A DNA stretch of 32,111 nucleotides from a bacterium (GCA_020350885.1 CP070727.1:79086-111196); one strand, 5' to 3'; numbered from the stretch's first letter, positions 14,473 through 23,933 are shown. The notes: a model not told the origin generated them from the sequence alone. Numbers and translations are program-made.

Positions 14473-16254
14473 CTAAAGATCACCCTTCAATTCCGCCAAG
14501 GGATCGATCTCGTCCTGTTCGGCGAGAGGGATACTTTCGGCATTCGTAGTATCTTTCTTCTCTTCTACTTCACATTCGGTGTCTTCAACGTTCGCTCCCC
14601 TGGAGATGATCGACGTGAGTTCCTCACGTATCATGTCAAATCTGCGATTTATGCCTGCATTCAGCAACTCGATCAGATCGTCACCCGGCTCAAAGGGAAG
14701 CACCTTTTCGACGGTTGCAGGTTTCGTTCGCTGCCGATCCGCAATAGATAGGAGAAAGTCGAATCCCGTGTATCTCTTGCGAATCTTCGCTGCATCGACG
14801 ATTGTGTTTATTGCGCCCTGCAAATCCTCCTCACGAAGGAAAATCAAACCCTTGAGGAAGAGTGCATCGCTGTGGTTGGGATCGAGCGACAGTGCACTCT
14901 CGATATCGAAGAGTGCAAGCGTTAGCCTGTTCAACTTGTAGTTGAGCAAGGCACGTTTCTCATACAAAAGGGCACTTTTGCCCATGAACGCCTCGAGACG
15001 CTGTATGAGATTTTCAGCCATCAGATATTCTTCCTTGAGAATGTTGCTGGTCAGAAAGTTGTAATTCAGCTCTGTATGGTATAACTTCAAGTTCAATCCC
15101 TTCTTAAACATACGCTCGGCGTCCTCGATCAAACCAACCTGATAGAGCAGAACTCCGAGGTTGTTTATCGCATCGGCATCGGCCGAATCCAGCCGATAGG
15201 CCTGCAGATAACACGCCGCAGCCTGGTTGTACTCCTTCTGCAAGTGGAACACGCACCCGAGGTAACCGTAGGCCGAGCCGCTCTCGGGATTCACTTCGAG
15301 TGCCTTGAGAAATGCTTTCAGCGCCTTAGGCAGATCGTCCCCGGCAAGATGGATCTTACCTACTTCGATGTGAACACGATCCCGGTCCGGCATCTCCTCC
15401 AGAGCTTTCTTGAATTCTTTCAGGGCTTCCTTAAAGAAACCGCGCTCACGGTATGCGATGCCCAGCGTAAAGGATGTGCTCTCCAGGCTGGGAATCTCCT
15501 TGGCACCACCGATCGCCTCCTCGCCCTCACCCCTGCCGTAATCGGAGATTGTAAGATTCGCTTCGGTATTCTGGAAGGAAGGGTTCAATCGAGAAGCAAC
15601 CCGGCTCTCTTCGAGGGCCTCCTGGACATTGCCGTTATCGCCGTATGCAAACGACAGGAGAAAATGGGACCGCCAGTAGTCGGCATCAATCTTTATCGCC
15701 GCCCTCAACTCGGAGATCGCTTCCTCGGTCCTTCCGAGGTTGTAATAAACCTCACCGAGATCGGTATGGAATACGGCTGATTTGTTCACATCATCCTGCA
15801 CATAGACGTAGTGCTCGAGTGCCTGCTGGTGGAGACCCTGAGCCTTGAGAACACATCCCAGATGGATTCGGGCCATAGTATGGTCGGGCTTGTGCTCGAC
15901 TACGCGCCCGAGGGTCTCGGCCGCTTCATTAAATCGACCCATGTTCTGGTAACTAACACCGAGGTTCAAGAGCGCCTCGACATTGTCGGAATCATCTTCG
16001 GCCTCTTTCCTCCACCGCTTCACATCGGGATCTTCCGTTCCTGTTTCCGAAAAGAGATACTGAAGGTTCTCCCTGGCGAGATCGAATCGTGGATCGATCT
16101 TCAAAGCTTCCTTGAACTGAACGATAGCCTCGGCGTACAACCCCTTACGAAAATAGAGAACACCGAGGTTGTTCATTGCACCTGGGTCATTAGAATCGAC
16201 CCTGGCGGCAAAGCTCAAGAGCACACCGCGTTCGTTATCGCTTAATTCCCCCAT
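14473..16254 (-). CDS. Large TPR-repeat protein of the chemosensory operon
   Basis: The start is placed at the ATG at 16254 (593 residues) because AAAGGA precedes it and the frame upstream overlaps cheY. It has no signal peptide or membrane helix. Residues about 10-480 are almost entirely TPR, about 12-13 repeats, with typical units such as AMNNLGVLYFRKGLYAEAI, FHTDLGEVYYNLGRTEEAI and INNLGVLLYQVGLIEDAERMF. Residues about 540-593 are a low-complexity acidic tail without TPRs. TPR arrays are protein-binding scaffolds. Its place directly after cheY and before the PATAN-TPR gene suggests it links phospho-CheY or the receptor complex to a motility or envelope machine, but no partner can be named. 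The family is otherwise unrecognised. Confidence 0.8.
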   Translation of the reverse strand: MGELSDNERGVLLSFAARVDSNDPGAMNNLGVLYFRKGLYAEAIVQFKEALKIDPRFDLARENLQYLFSETGTEDPDVKRWRKEAEDDSDNVEALLNLGVSYQNMGRFNEAAETLGRVVEHKPDHTMARIHLGCVLKAQGLHQQALEHYVYVQDDVNKSAVFHTDLGEVYYNLGRTEEAISELRAAIKIDADYWRSHFLLSFAYGDNGNVQEALEESRVASRLNPSFQNTEANLTISDYGRGEGEEAIGGAKEIPSLESTSFTLGIAYRERGFFKEALKEFKKALEEMPDRDRVHIEVGKIHLAGDDLPKALKAFLKALEVNPESGSAYGYLGCVFHLQKEYNQAAACYLQAYRLDSADADAINNLGVLLYQVGLIEDAERMFKKGLNLKLYHTELNYNFLTSNILKEEYLMAENLIQRLEAFMGKSALLYEKRALLNYKLNRLTLALFDIESALSLDPNHSDALFLKGLIFLREEDLQGAINTIVDAAKIRKRYTGFDFLLSIADRQRTKPATVEKVLPFEPGDDLIELLNAGINRRFDMIREELTSIISRGANVEDTECEVEEKKDTTNAESIPLAEQDEIDPLAELKGDL

Positions 16255-16277
16255 GTCCGGTCCTTTCACTGCTCGAA

Positions 16278-16655
16278 TTACACGTTGGCAGTCTGGCTCA
16301 GAACCTTGCCTATGACTTCGATGACACGCGACGGATTGAACGGTTTGATCAAGAAATCTTTTGCACCCGCCGTGAGAGCCTCCTGGACCAGCGCCTGCTG
16401 CCCGAGCGCACTGCACATAACGATCTTGGCATTCGAGTCCATCGCTATGATCTCACGTACGGCATCGATACCGTTCATCTCGGGCATGATGATGTCCATT
16501 GTGACCAGATCGGGCCGGAGCTCTTTAAATCGCTCAACCGCTCTCGAACCGGTATCTGCTTCACCTACGACCTCCATTCCATTCTCTTCGAGAATTTCGG
16601 AAATCATCTTCCTCATGAAGATCGCATCGTCCACCACGAGTATTTTGGATTTCAC
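16278..16655 (-). CDS. cheY: CheY-type response regulator
   Basis: The 125-residue protein is a stand-alone receiver domain. Key residues are present: acidic pair Asp9-Asp10 (ILVVDD), phospho-acceptor Asp54 (LVTMDIIMPEMNG), Ser82 (VMCSALG) in the Thr/Ser switch position and Lys104 (FLIKPF). The start codon is GTG at 16653-16655 with AAAGGAG eight bases upstream. It receives phosphate from CheA and would carry the signal to the output machinery. CheC, encoded just upstream, is the likely phosphatase. It sits 18 bases after cheC and 23 before the TPR gene, firmly inside the operon. There is no DNA-binding or enzymatic output domain. Confidence 0.93.
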   Translation of the reverse strand: MKSKILVVDDAIFMRKMISEILEENGMEVVGEADTGSRAVERFKELRPDLVTMDIIMPEMNGIDAVREIIAMDSNAKIVMCSALGQQALVQEALTAGAKDFLIKPFNPSRVIEVIGKVLSQTANV

Positions 16656-16673
16656 AGCTGTTCTCCTTTCTAC

Positions 16674-17291
16674 CTAATCGACACCGATAGCACTAAAGAT
16701 CACTTCCAGGGATTCTGTTGTTGGCACGAAAAACAGAAAACCTTTACACATGTCATTAGACATCGTGAAGGCCGTTTCCAGAACAAGTGCGTAGTCGGAT
16801 TCCAAGCTCAGATCGACAAGTATGGAATCCATGACGGCACCAAGCATATCGTGCGAGATCTGCGGAACCGAATGCATGATGTTGGTTTTCAAAAATGTGG
16901 CGAGAGTGTTCAGGTAACAGCCGCACATGATGTTTCCCACTTCCTTGAGCACCGAAAGCGAGTATTCGTCACTCAGGTGCTCCCCCTGAACCGGCTTGCC
17001 CGTGATGAGCCCGACGAGCTTTAATGACTCCGGATGCGGGAAGATGAGGAACATCATACTCCGGAACTCTTCACTGTATCCCTCGATGTAAACAACAGAG
17101 ACCATGGATTCAGGCCCATTGAATAACGTATAGATAACCTGCAATGGGATAATATCGGCGTTCGTCACTGAGATATCGACACGCTGGCTGCAAAGCTGCG
17201 ACAAACCGTTGACCGCATGCGCTGCACCGATGTTGCCGAGCTCTTTAAGTGCGTCAATTCTCAAGTACGACGGCCTCTTTATTGAACTCAT
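16674..17291 (-). CDS. cheC: CheC-type CheY-phosphate phosphatase
   Basis: The 205-residue protein has two copies of the CheC/CheX/FliY active-site helix: Asp13-x3-Glu17-x2-Asn20 in DALKELGNIGAAHA and Ser113-x3-Glu117-x2-Asn120 in SVLKEVGNIMCGC. The Glu and Asn remove phosphate from CheY. Both sites look intact, as in typical CheC. CheC also forms a complex with CheD, which is encoded in this operon, giving a feedback loop known from Bacillus and Thermotoga. The ATG is supported by AAGGAAGG eight bases upstream. The first 38 bases overlap the 3' end of cheA, an unusually long overlap that suggests translational coupling. The usual flagellar FliM/FliN regions are absent, so it is not FliY. Confidence 0.9.
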   Translation of the reverse strand: MSSIKRPSYLRIDALKELGNIGAAHAVNGLSQLCSQRVDISVTNADIIPLQVIYTLFNGPESMVSVVYIEGYSEEFRSMMFLIFPHPESLKLVGLITGKPVQGEHLSDEYSLSVLKEVGNIMCGCYLNTLATFLKTNIMHSVPQISHDMLGAVMDSILVDLSLESDYALVLETAFTMSNDMCKGFLFFVPTTESLEVIFSAIGVD

Positions 17292-19029
17292 CTAAACACC
17301 TTCCTTGAAAGAGAACACGGGGATCCCAGATAAACGAGATCTTTCCACTACCCAGAATCGTGGCACCCGATATCCCGTTTATTCCCCTCAGTAATTCGGG
17401 GAGCCCTTTTATCACAATCTCCTGCTGTCCGATGATTCTGTTCACCAACAATCCAACACTTCCTTCGCCTGTATCAACGATGATCACTTTGACGTATCGA
17501 ATGTCCTCTTGGTCTGATGGGAGTCCCAGAACCTCCCACGGCTTGACAACCGGTATGAACCCCTCCTTAGTCTCGAGCATTTTGTGACCGCGGTAACTCC
17601 GGAGTGAAGCCATTTCCATCCGTGTCGTCTCCCTCACATACTCGATGGGCAGTGCGTGGATATCGTTACGCACACGGAACAGGAGCGCCTTGATAATAGA
17701 AAGATTGACCGGTAGCTGGAGAGAAACCACGGTACCATTACCCGGTTCGCTCTGAAGACGCATCGAGCCACCGAACGAATCCACAACCTTCTTGACGATA
17801 TTCATGCCCATACCCCTGCCGGAATACCGGCCGATGGTGCGCGAGGTGCTGAATCCAGGCGTTGCCAATATCCTGCACAACTCCTCCTCGCTCAGATCGG
17901 TATCACCAGATTCGGTAATATCGATAGGGCTGCTCTTCTTCTTGACCTGTGCGAGATCGATCCCCTGTCCATCGTCGGCTATCTCCAGAATGACGAAGTT
18001 CCGCTCCCGCCGGGCACTCAGGGAAATTTTGCCGCAAGGATCCTTCTCCAAAGCCTCACGTTCCTCGGGTGTTTCGATACCATGGTCGATCGCGTTCCGT
18101 ATGAGATGGACGAAGGGATCGATCATACTTTCCAGAACGGTCCGGTCTAGGCCGATTTCTGCGCCCACGGTTCGCAGCTCAACCTTTTTACCCAGCTCGC
18201 TCGAAATATCCCTCACGAGCCGCTTGAACCGTTGGAATACCTGTTCCACGGGAACGAGGCGCGCCTCCATCACCTCCCGTTGAATCTCCGTAATAAGCCT
18301 GCCCGACGATTCGATCTCGTTCAGAAGCTGCTTGTTCCCCTGTTCATGTGCGATCCCGCCGAGACGAATCCTGCCTATCATGAGCTCTCCGACGAGATCC
18401 ATGAGCCGGTCCAGGCGCTCGATATCGATCCGGATAGAGGTGATTCCTGGGCTGAATCCATCGCCCGCAGACAGCGCCGTTTCCTCCGGGGCAGGCAATT
18501 CGGCACTACGCTGTTCCTCCGTCTTAGAGGCCTCACCTTCCGCCCCCTCACTATCTGCCTCCTTATCGAATTCGTCCGTGTCGCAATTCCCCTCATTCTC
18601 GATGGTATCCTCTCCTTCACGTACGCGGCCATCCCCGCCCGGCTTCACACACATCGGCGAAAGCGAAACAAGTATTTCACCGAGGAGGTTCTCTGAGTCG
18701 ATCTTCTCACCGCCATCGACCGCATACTGCACGAGCTTTCTCAGGAGGTCGATTGCATGTAAGAGCAGGTTTATTTTACTCGGGGAGATCTTAATCTCTT
18801 CCCGGCGCAGCCTATCGAGCACGTTCTCGAGGGAATGACTCGCCTCGACCACAAAATCGTACCCCATCGCACCCGAGATTCCCTTGAGGTTATGGGCGTT
18901 CCGGAACAGATCATCAACACAGGATGCATAGTCCGCATCCCCCTCGAGACCGAGTACGCCGTTTTCCAGAGCCTGAAGAATCTCCTCGGCTTCGCTTGCG
19001 TAGAGCGCTTTATAGTCGTTCAATTTCAT
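17254..19029 (-). CDS. cheA: Chemotaxis histidine kinase CheA
   Basis: The 591-residue protein has the CheA domain order. P1 phosphotransfer domain: residues 1-120, His46 in RNAHNLKGISGAMG. Residues about 125-195 are a low-complexity acidic linker where the CheY-binding P2 domain would normally be, so P2 appears to be missing. P3 dimerisation: about 198-265. P4 ATPase: about 270-440, with N box HLIRNAIDHGIE, G1 box ADDGQGID and G2 box GRGMGMNIVKKVV. P5 CheW-like regulatory domain: about 445-580. It autophosphorylates on His in receptor arrays and feeds CheY and CheB. The ATG overlaps the cheB stop by four bases (ATGA). Without P2, phosphotransfer to CheY may be slower, as in other short CheAs. 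Confidence 0.95.
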   Translation of the reverse strand: MKLNDYKALYASEAEEILQALENGVLGLEGDADYASCVDDLFRNAHNLKGISGAMGYDFVVEASHSLENVLDRLRREEIKISPSKINLLLHAIDLLRKLVQYAVDGGEKIDSENLLGEILVSLSPMCVKPGGDGRVREGEDTIENEGNCDTDEFDKEADSEGAEGEASKTEEQRSAELPAPEETALSAGDGFSPGITSIRIDIERLDRLMDLVGELMIGRIRLGGIAHEQGNKQLLNEIESSGRLITEIQREVMEARLVPVEQVFQRFKRLVRDISSELGKKVELRTVGAEIGLDRTVLESMIDPFVHLIRNAIDHGIETPEEREALEKDPCGKISLSARRERNFVILEIADDGQGIDLAQVKKKSSPIDITESGDTDLSEEELCRILATPGFSTSRTIGRYSGRGMGMNIVKKVVDSFGGSMRLQSEPGNGTVVSLQLPVNLSIIKALLFRVRNDIHALPIEYVRETTRMEMASLRSYRGHKMLETKEGFIPVVKPWEVLGLPSDQEDIRYVKVIIVDTGEGSVGLLVNRIIGQQEIVIKGLPELLRGINGISGATILGSGKISFIWDPRVLFQGRCLDEFNKEAVVLEN

Positions 19030-20096
19030 TGGACCGCCTTGGAACTGATCTCATCGACATTTCTGACAATGCAGTGTGCGACCTCCTGCAACGGACATAT
19101 TTCATCGGCGAATCCCTCATCGATGACGGCCGCCGGCATACCGAAGATCATGCTCGTCTCAAAATCCTGGCACAGGATGGTTCCACCGAAGCGGCGGATA
19201 CTCCTGCTTCCGGCCGCTCCATCACGTCCCATCCCTGTCAGTATGACGCCGACCAGCCTTTCCTTGAAAACCGATGACATTGAAGTCATGGCAAAGTCTA
19301 TGGAGGGACATGCCGTCCGCTGCAATTCGTTCCTATCGAGAAGCATCACGGTCGGTCTACCGAGACGTTCCTCTAAGAAAAAGTGTTTACCCCCTGGGGC
19401 CACGAGTACATGCCCGGGTAGAAACTGATTTCCACTTTCCGCCTCGCGCACGATCAGCCGAGACCTGGAATCGAGCCGTTCTGCAAGATAACCGGTGAAG
19501 TTCGGGGGCATATGCTGAATGACGATGACACAGGCGGGCAGATCTTCCGGCAGTTTCGGAATTATCTCCATGAGTGCCTGCGGGCCGCCCGTGCTGGCCC
19601 CGATGACGACAACGCTCTCTACGAGCGTCGAGAGTCCCCTCTTTTCCTCGATCCGTATACTCTGCTCTGGTGCATTAAATCGAACCTTGGTCACATCTGC
19701 CGTCGCCGCTATCTTGACCCTCGCAACGAGCTCCTCCGCGGGGAACCGATTCCCCTTTTGTGTTTTCGCAACGAAATCCACAGCCCCACACTCCAGGCAT
19801 TGCAGTGTCAGTTTCGCCCCTTTGGCCGAGTGGGCACTCAGTATGACGACCGGCGTTGGCCACTCGCCCATGATATACCGTAACGTTTCGAGCCCATCCA
19901 TTTTCGGCATCTCGAGATCGAGGGTGATACAATCTGGTTTCAGCTCGATCGTCCGTCTGAGAATTTCCTGCCCGTCCTTGCCGGTACCGACCACTTTGAT
20001 ATCGGAATCTTGATTGAGCGCCTCGACAATCATCTTCCGCATCAGCGGAGAATCCTCGCCTACCAGCACTCGTATCGGTCCCGTGCCTCTCACCAC
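19026..20096 (-). CDS. cheB: CheB receptor methylesterase/deamidase response regulator
   Basis: The 356-residue protein has an N-terminal receiver domain (residues 7-130, phospho-acceptor Asp60 in CITLDLEMPKMDG) and a C-terminal methylesterase (about 160-350). The catalytic triad is visible: Ser168 in VVIGASTGGP, His195 in VIQHMPPNF and Asp292 in TGMGRDGAAG. It removes methyl groups from receptor glutamates, opposing CheR. The start codon is GTG at 20094-20096; AAGGAG lies eight bases upstream, and the codon overlaps the cheD stop by one base. A second GTG follows directly and could be used instead. Confidence 0.95.
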   Translation of the reverse strand: MVRGTGPIRVLVGEDSPLMRKMIVEALNQDSDIKVVGTGKDGQEILRRTIELKPDCITLDLEMPKMDGLETLRYIMGEWPTPVVILSAHSAKGAKLTLQCLECGAVDFVAKTQKGNRFPAEELVARVKIAATADVTKVRFNAPEQSIRIEEKRGLSTLVESVVVIGASTGGPQALMEIIPKLPEDLPACVIVIQHMPPNFTGYLAERLDSRSRLIVREAESGNQFLPGHVLVAPGGKHFFLEERLGRPTVMLLDRNELQRTACPSIDFAMTSMSSVFKERLVGVILTGMGRDGAAGSRSIRRFGGTILCQDFETSMIFGMPAAVIDEGFADEICPLQEVAHCIVRNVDEISSKAVQ

Positions 20097-20605
20097 TAGT
20101 AGCGCTCCTTATTGTCGAACGCGTCCCGAACGACCACAGTGCCGTCCGCAAGATTGAAACAGATCGTTCTTCCGGTGTTTCCACCGACGGATTCACCTGC
20201 AATGGCGATGTCCAGTTGTTCGAGTACATCGCGTGCTGCCTTCACATTCTTATCACCGATCTGCAGCACCTCTCTGTTGTTCACTACATGGTCGAACATG
20301 CATGCACCGCCGAATATCTTTGCAATAATCCTTTTCCGACGTGCTCCGCGCTTCTGCATCTTCCCCAGCATTACCGCTATCGCGGAATCCACGAATTTCG
20401 CTTTGTTCGAGTTGTTTTTAACCCCGTCACGGTAGGGATGCATGACATGGGCCATGGCTCCCACCTTGATCTCCCCGTCGTACAGGACAATACCGAGACA
20501 AGATCCAAGTGCCATAGTAACCATCTGCATAGGAGCCTCCCCGACCCTGCACTGGGCCAGGCCTACCTTAACGACCAGAGATTCCGTTTCCTGCTTGCAA
20601 GCCAT
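20096..20605 (-). CDS. cheD: CheD receptor glutamine deamidase
   Basis: The 169-residue protein has all CheD catalytic residues: Thr30, Cys36 in ALGSCLGIVLYD and His53 in VGAMAHVMHP. Their spacing (6 and 17) is the same as in the Thermotoga enzyme. GGACMF and IGDKNVKAARDVL complete the family pattern. CheD deamidates receptor glutamines to glutamates and can be sequestered by CheC, which is encoded three genes downstream. The ribosome site is weak (GGACATCGA before the ATG). An 81-base gap separates it from cheW, the longest inside the operon. The stop overlaps the cheB start. Confidence 0.93.
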   Translation of the reverse strand: MACKQETESLVVKVGLAQCRVGEAPMQMVTMALGSCLGIVLYDGEIKVGAMAHVMHPYRDGVKNNSNKAKFVDSAIAVMLGKMQKRGARRKRIIAKIFGGACMFDHVVNNREVLQIGDKNVKAARDVLEQLDIAIAGESVGGNTGRTICFNLADGTVVVRDAFDNKERY

Positions 20606-20686
20606 TCGATGTCCATTCAGGAAAAGGATTCACGTTCATGCCTCTCTCAACCACAATGGCCCATCCCGCCATTCGGGCTTGTACTC

Positions 20687-21190
20687 TTATTCGGTACAAC
20701 TTTCAGTCAGCTCACCGAGATCCATACAGCCGGTAACGAGCTGGCGTGGATCGATGCATATGATCAACCGGCCCGAGAGCTGTACGATCCCGAGGATGGC
20801 ATCCTGACCGGATGGAGTCGCTCCCATCTCGGGAGGAGGCTTTACATCCTCGGATGCAACCCGCACGACCTCCATCACGTCATCGACCATGAATCCAAAC
20901 TCTCCATCACCCGAGTCGAGAATTACAATCCGCTGTTTTTTCCCGACCTCGCTGGAATCACTGCATGGCGCCCCCAGCACGGCGTGAATCTTCAGGACAG
21001 GAATTATCACGCCGCGGAGGTTGATCACACCTTCCACAGGCCCCCGCATGCCGGGTACCTGGAACACCTCGATGGGACGTATAATCTCCCGCACCATCCA
21101 TACCGGGGTGCCGTAGTATTCCGAGCCGAGACGGAAGGTGACGAGTTGGATACCGATGTTTCTTTTATCCTTTGCTCTTTCTTCTCCCAT
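20687..21190 (-). CDS. cheW: CheW coupling protein
   Basis: The 167-residue protein is a single CheW domain, the SH3-like double barrel that links receptors to CheA. Visible signatures are LVTFRLGSEYYGTPVWMVREI, VPGMRGPVEGVINLRGVIIPVL with the conserved NLRG, and IVILDSGDGEFGFMVDDVMEV. It is not fused to a receiver, so it is a CheW rather than a CheV. AAGGGGAG precedes the ATG; the gene starts only seven bases after the receptor gene ends. It is the only CheW in the window, alongside the single receptor and single CheA, which fits one dedicated signalling array. Confidence 0.93.
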   Translation of the reverse strand: MGEERAKDKRNIGIQLVTFRLGSEYYGTPVWMVREIIRPIEVFQVPGMRGPVEGVINLRGVIIPVLKIHAVLGAPCSDSSEVGKKQRIVILDSGDGEFGFMVDDVMEVVRVASEDVKPPPEMGATPSGQDAILGIVQLSGRLIICIDPRQLVTGCMDLGELTESCTE

Positions 21191-21197
21191 TTCAGGA

Positions 21198-22895
21198 CTA
21201 CTCCCCTTTCAGGACATCCGACCAGGCGATGACATTACCCTCATCCTGCCCGATTTCGGTTATCTTGAACCGCCCGACATTCTCCCTGAGCTGAATCGCC
21301 ATATCACTGAGCTTCTGTGCCGATGAAGCAACGTCCTCCATACTCGATGTCATCTGCTCCATGGAGGCCGCCGTTTCCTGGGTCGCTGATGCGTTCTTCT
21401 CGGCACTGGCAGAAATCTCATCAATGGAGGATATGACATTCTTCATCCCCCTCGAGAGCTCATTGGTGGCGGCGGATATCCGCCTCGCCATATCACTCGA
21501 ACTCTTGAGAACCTCCACGATCTCATCCAGGGAAGCTCCCGTTCTGGTGATCACATCCTTACCCTCGGTCACTTCCTTGGCACCGAGCTCGATACTCTTC
21601 ACTGCAGTCTGTGTATCCTGCTGTGTCTGGCGGATAAGAGCGGCAATCTCATCGGCCGCCTTGGCACTCCCTTCGGCGAGCTTACGCACCTCGTCCGCAA
21701 CCACCGCGAAACCACTGCCCGCCTCACCCGCCCTTGCCGCCTCGATCGCGGCATTCAGAGCGAGAAGGTTTGTCTGATCCGCAACGTCGGTGATCACGTC
21801 CACGATCTCGCCGATCTGATTTGAACGCTCTCCGAGATGCCGGATGATCTCCGCCGAATCGTTGATCACGTTATAGATTTCGTTGATTTTCTCGACCGCC
21901 TCTCCGGCAGAATCGCTGCCCTTCGTGGCCGTCTCGGAGGCGTTCGTAGCGGCCGAGGCGGCAAGCTCCGCGCTATTTGCGACCTGCTTTACGGAACGCT
22001 CCATGTTTTTGATCTCCTTGATCATATCCTCGACCTTGTGGGCCTGAAGATCCGTCGATTTGGCGATATTCTGGACCGTCATGGATGTTTCTTCCGTAAT
22101 CGAGTTCATCTGCTCCGTGGCAGCGGAGAGTCCCTGGGCGGAGAAATTGACCTTGTCGGCGGTTGTCCGGATCATATTGATGATGCCGGAGAGGTTATAG
22201 AAGATATCGTTCAACGTGCATCCGAACTTGCCGAGTTCATCCTCGGAACCGATATCTATCTTGCCGGTCAGGTCGCCTGCATTGCTCGCAAGGGACTGGC
22301 TTGCCAATAACAGTTTTCTGAGCGGTTGCCTGATGGCGTAGTACAGTATCATGTAAAACAACGCGAATCCGGCGATGAGGGAGACGATACCGATCACCAA
22401 GATCCGCGATCTGAGTTCGGAAAATGTAGTCTCCTGCGCTGAGTCGGCAAAGGTAATGCGGATGCGATTACCGTCTTTTCCCGGTAACCGAATTGTTACA
22501 GTATTCATGTCTGCCGGCATATCACCGTCGGCTGATGCCTGTTGCTCATCCAGCTCGGGTACCGCAACACCCTCACCCGCCTGATCGGCGCTCCACATGA
22601 GAACCTTTCCCGAGGTATCAATGAGTTCGAGCCGCATAATCTCCGGGCAGGTATCCTTGAACTCTGCATACATCCGTCTGAGTTCCGCCTGCGTTCCGAT
22701 CTCATTTGCGGCAGCAGCGATATTCGAGAGATGTTGAGACCAGAAGATGTCTCTGTACTCGATCGCATTTCCGATTATTGCGCGGGATTGATGCATCGTT
22801 ACGGATACAGAAACGATACAAACAACGATCGAAATGACCGCAGAAGCAATAAACACTTTGCCGCTGATGCTCTTCCCACGTTTAAAGATACTCAT
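21198..22895 (-). CDS. Methyl-accepting chemotaxis protein
   Basis: The 565-residue receptor has a membrane helix at about 13-34, a short periplasmic domain (about 35-163), a second helix at about 165-187, a HAMP domain (about 188-242) and a long coiled-coil signalling domain. The hairpin tip is typical: [19 protein letters not shown] then [23 protein letters not shown]. The periplasmic part, about 130 residues, looks like a single small sensor ([18 protein letters not shown] strands) and gives no ligand. There is no C-terminal pentapeptide for CheR/CheB tethering. Translation starts one base after the cheR stop, with AAGGAGG as ribosome site. Gln/Glu pairs in the methylation helices are consistent with control by CheR, CheB and CheD. 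Confidence 0.95.
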   Translation of the reverse strand: MSIFKRGKSISGKVFIASAVISIVVCIVSVSVTMHQSRAIIGNAIEYRDIFWSQHLSNIAAAANEIGTQAELRRMYAEFKDTCPEIMRLELIDTSGKVLMWSADQAGEGVAVPELDEQQASADGDMPADMNTVTIRLPGKDGNRIRITFADSAQETTFSELRSRILVIGIVSLIAGFALFYMILYYAIRQPLRKLLLASQSLASNAGDLTGKIDIGSEDELGKFGCTLNDIFYNLSGIINMIRTTADKVNFSAQGLSAATEQMNSITEETSMTVQNIAKSTDLQAHKVEDMIKEIKNMERSVKQVANSAELAASAATNASETATKGSDSAGEAVEKINEIYNVINDSAEIIRHLGERSNQIGEIVDVITDVADQTNLLALNAAIEAARAGEAGSGFAVVADEVRKLAEGSAKAADEIAALIRQTQQDTQTAVKSIELGAKEVTEGKDVITRTGASLDEIVEVLKSSSDMARRISAATNELSRGMKNVISSIDEISASAEKNASATQETAASMEQMTSSMEDVASSAQKLSDMAIQLRENVGRFKITEIGQDEGNVIAWSDVLKGE

Positions 22896-22896
22896 C

Positions 22897-23745
22897 TCAT
22901 GCCTCCTTATCGCAGGAGCTATGAACCCGCTTACGGTAGATTTTGTTCCTTGGATTGATTAACTCGAAAAGCTCTAAACCACCACCAGTCACCGCCTCAC
23001 TCTTGCCCAGGAGGAGAACCCCATCTTCGTCGAGTGCGCTATGGAAGTTGAACATGACCCGGTTTCGTGAAAACTGGTTGAAATGTATCAATACATTCCT
23101 GCAGACGATGAGGTCGAGCATCAAGTACGGTGGCGGTGAGAACAGATCGTGAACCTTGAACTCTACGCAGCTTCTGATTTCAGGGGCAATACCATAGCCT
23201 TCCTCCACTACTTCGAAGTACCGTGTTCTGAAGAGACGCGGAACATCCTCGAGTTTCTTCTCCGGATACACACCCTTCGTAGCGATCCTGCAGGATTCTT
23301 CCGAGATATCGGTGCCGAAGATCTCGACCTCGAGTTTAACCTTCTCACGGCGGAGGCGGTCGACAAGTTGCATAGCGATGCTGTATGTCTCCTCACCCGT
23401 CGAGCACCCAGCGCTCCAGATCCGGACGCTCCCGGGGCCACAGGAGAGTTTCTTGTCAATGATCCATGGGAATATTCTCTTTGCCAAGGTTTCGAAGACA
23501 CTGTTATCCCTGAAAAATCCCGTCACATGGATCGTGAGAACGTTGAGAAGCTGCTCCATCTCGTTCGGATTTTCCTTCAAGTAACCGAGGTACTTATCCA
23601 TCCGCTGGTAGCCGAGCATCGACATTCGATGGGAAATCCGCCGGCCTACGCAGGACTTTCGATACCGGGAAAAATCCGTTCCGTGCTTGATCCGTATTGT
23701 TCTGATCAGTTCGTCCAGAGGTGACTGTTTACCTACTGTTCCCAT
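22897..23745 (-). CDS. cheR: CheR chemoreceptor methyltransferase
   Basis: The 282-residue protein has the two-domain CheR layout. The N-terminal helical domain (about 10-85) ends with [15 protein letters not shown]. The SAM-binding domain follows with [18 protein letters not shown] (about 108-125), EIFGTDIS and [13 protein letters not shown]. It methylates receptor glutamates using S-adenosylmethionine. No TPR tail or beta-subdomain extension is obvious beyond the usual. The ATG is preceded by GCGGAG. As the first gene it defines the start of the ten-gene operon. The leader upstream carries a possible sigma-54 promoter and a terminator-like hairpin. Confidence 0.94.
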   Translation of the reverse strand: MGTVGKQSPLDELIRTIRIKHGTDFSRYRKSCVGRRISHRMSMLGYQRMDKYLGYLKENPNEMEQLLNVLTIHVTGFFRDNSVFETLAKRIFPWIIDKKLSCGPGSVRIWSAGCSTGEETYSIAMQLVDRLRREKVKLEVEIFGTDISEESCRIATKGVYPEKKLEDVPRLFRTRYFEVVEEGYGIAPEIRSCVEFKVHDLFSPPPYLMLDLIVCRNVLIHFNQFSRNRVMFNFHSALDEDGVLLLGKSEAVTGGGLELFELINPRNKIYRKRVHSSCDKEA

Positions 23746-23772
23746 GAAAGTCTCCGCATTTTTTAACCAAAG

Positions 23773-23797
23773 AAAAGCCTCACGGATCGAAAGGCTC
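23773..23797 (-). terminator. Terminator-like hairpin in the cheR leader (possible attenuator)
   Basis: On the minus strand GAGCCT, an 11-base loop and AGGCTT are followed by a U-rich run (TTTCTTT), about 28 bases before the cheR start codon. It could stop transcription before the operon unless relieved. The stem is only 5-6 bp, one of them a G-U pair. Confidence 0.4.
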
Positions 23798-23870
23798 CCC
23801 GTTCAATGCTAACTACATCCGGTTAATTCATCTTCTTCCGATACGGAATTGCTTTGTTGGGAATCGATTT

Positions 23871-23886
23871 TGCAAGTGCTATACCA
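23871..23886 (-). promoter_or_regulatory. Candidate sigma-54 promoter for the chemosensory operon
   Basis: The minus strand reads TGGTATAGCACTTGCA, matching the TGGYRYR-N4-TTGCW pattern with the key GG and GC doublets exactly ten bases apart. Transcription would start near 23860, leaving a leader of about 115 bases that includes the terminator-like hairpin. Confidence 0.4.
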
Positions 23887-23933
23887 CACAATAAGTAAGA
23901 GCATCTTTCGCATTACTGGGGGGAAGTATTTGT

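Noticed and set aside
20216..21232. Plus-strand open frame of 338 codons
   Set aside because: It is antisense to cheD and cheW, both with intact catalytic or signature motifs. No ribosome site or domain supports it.
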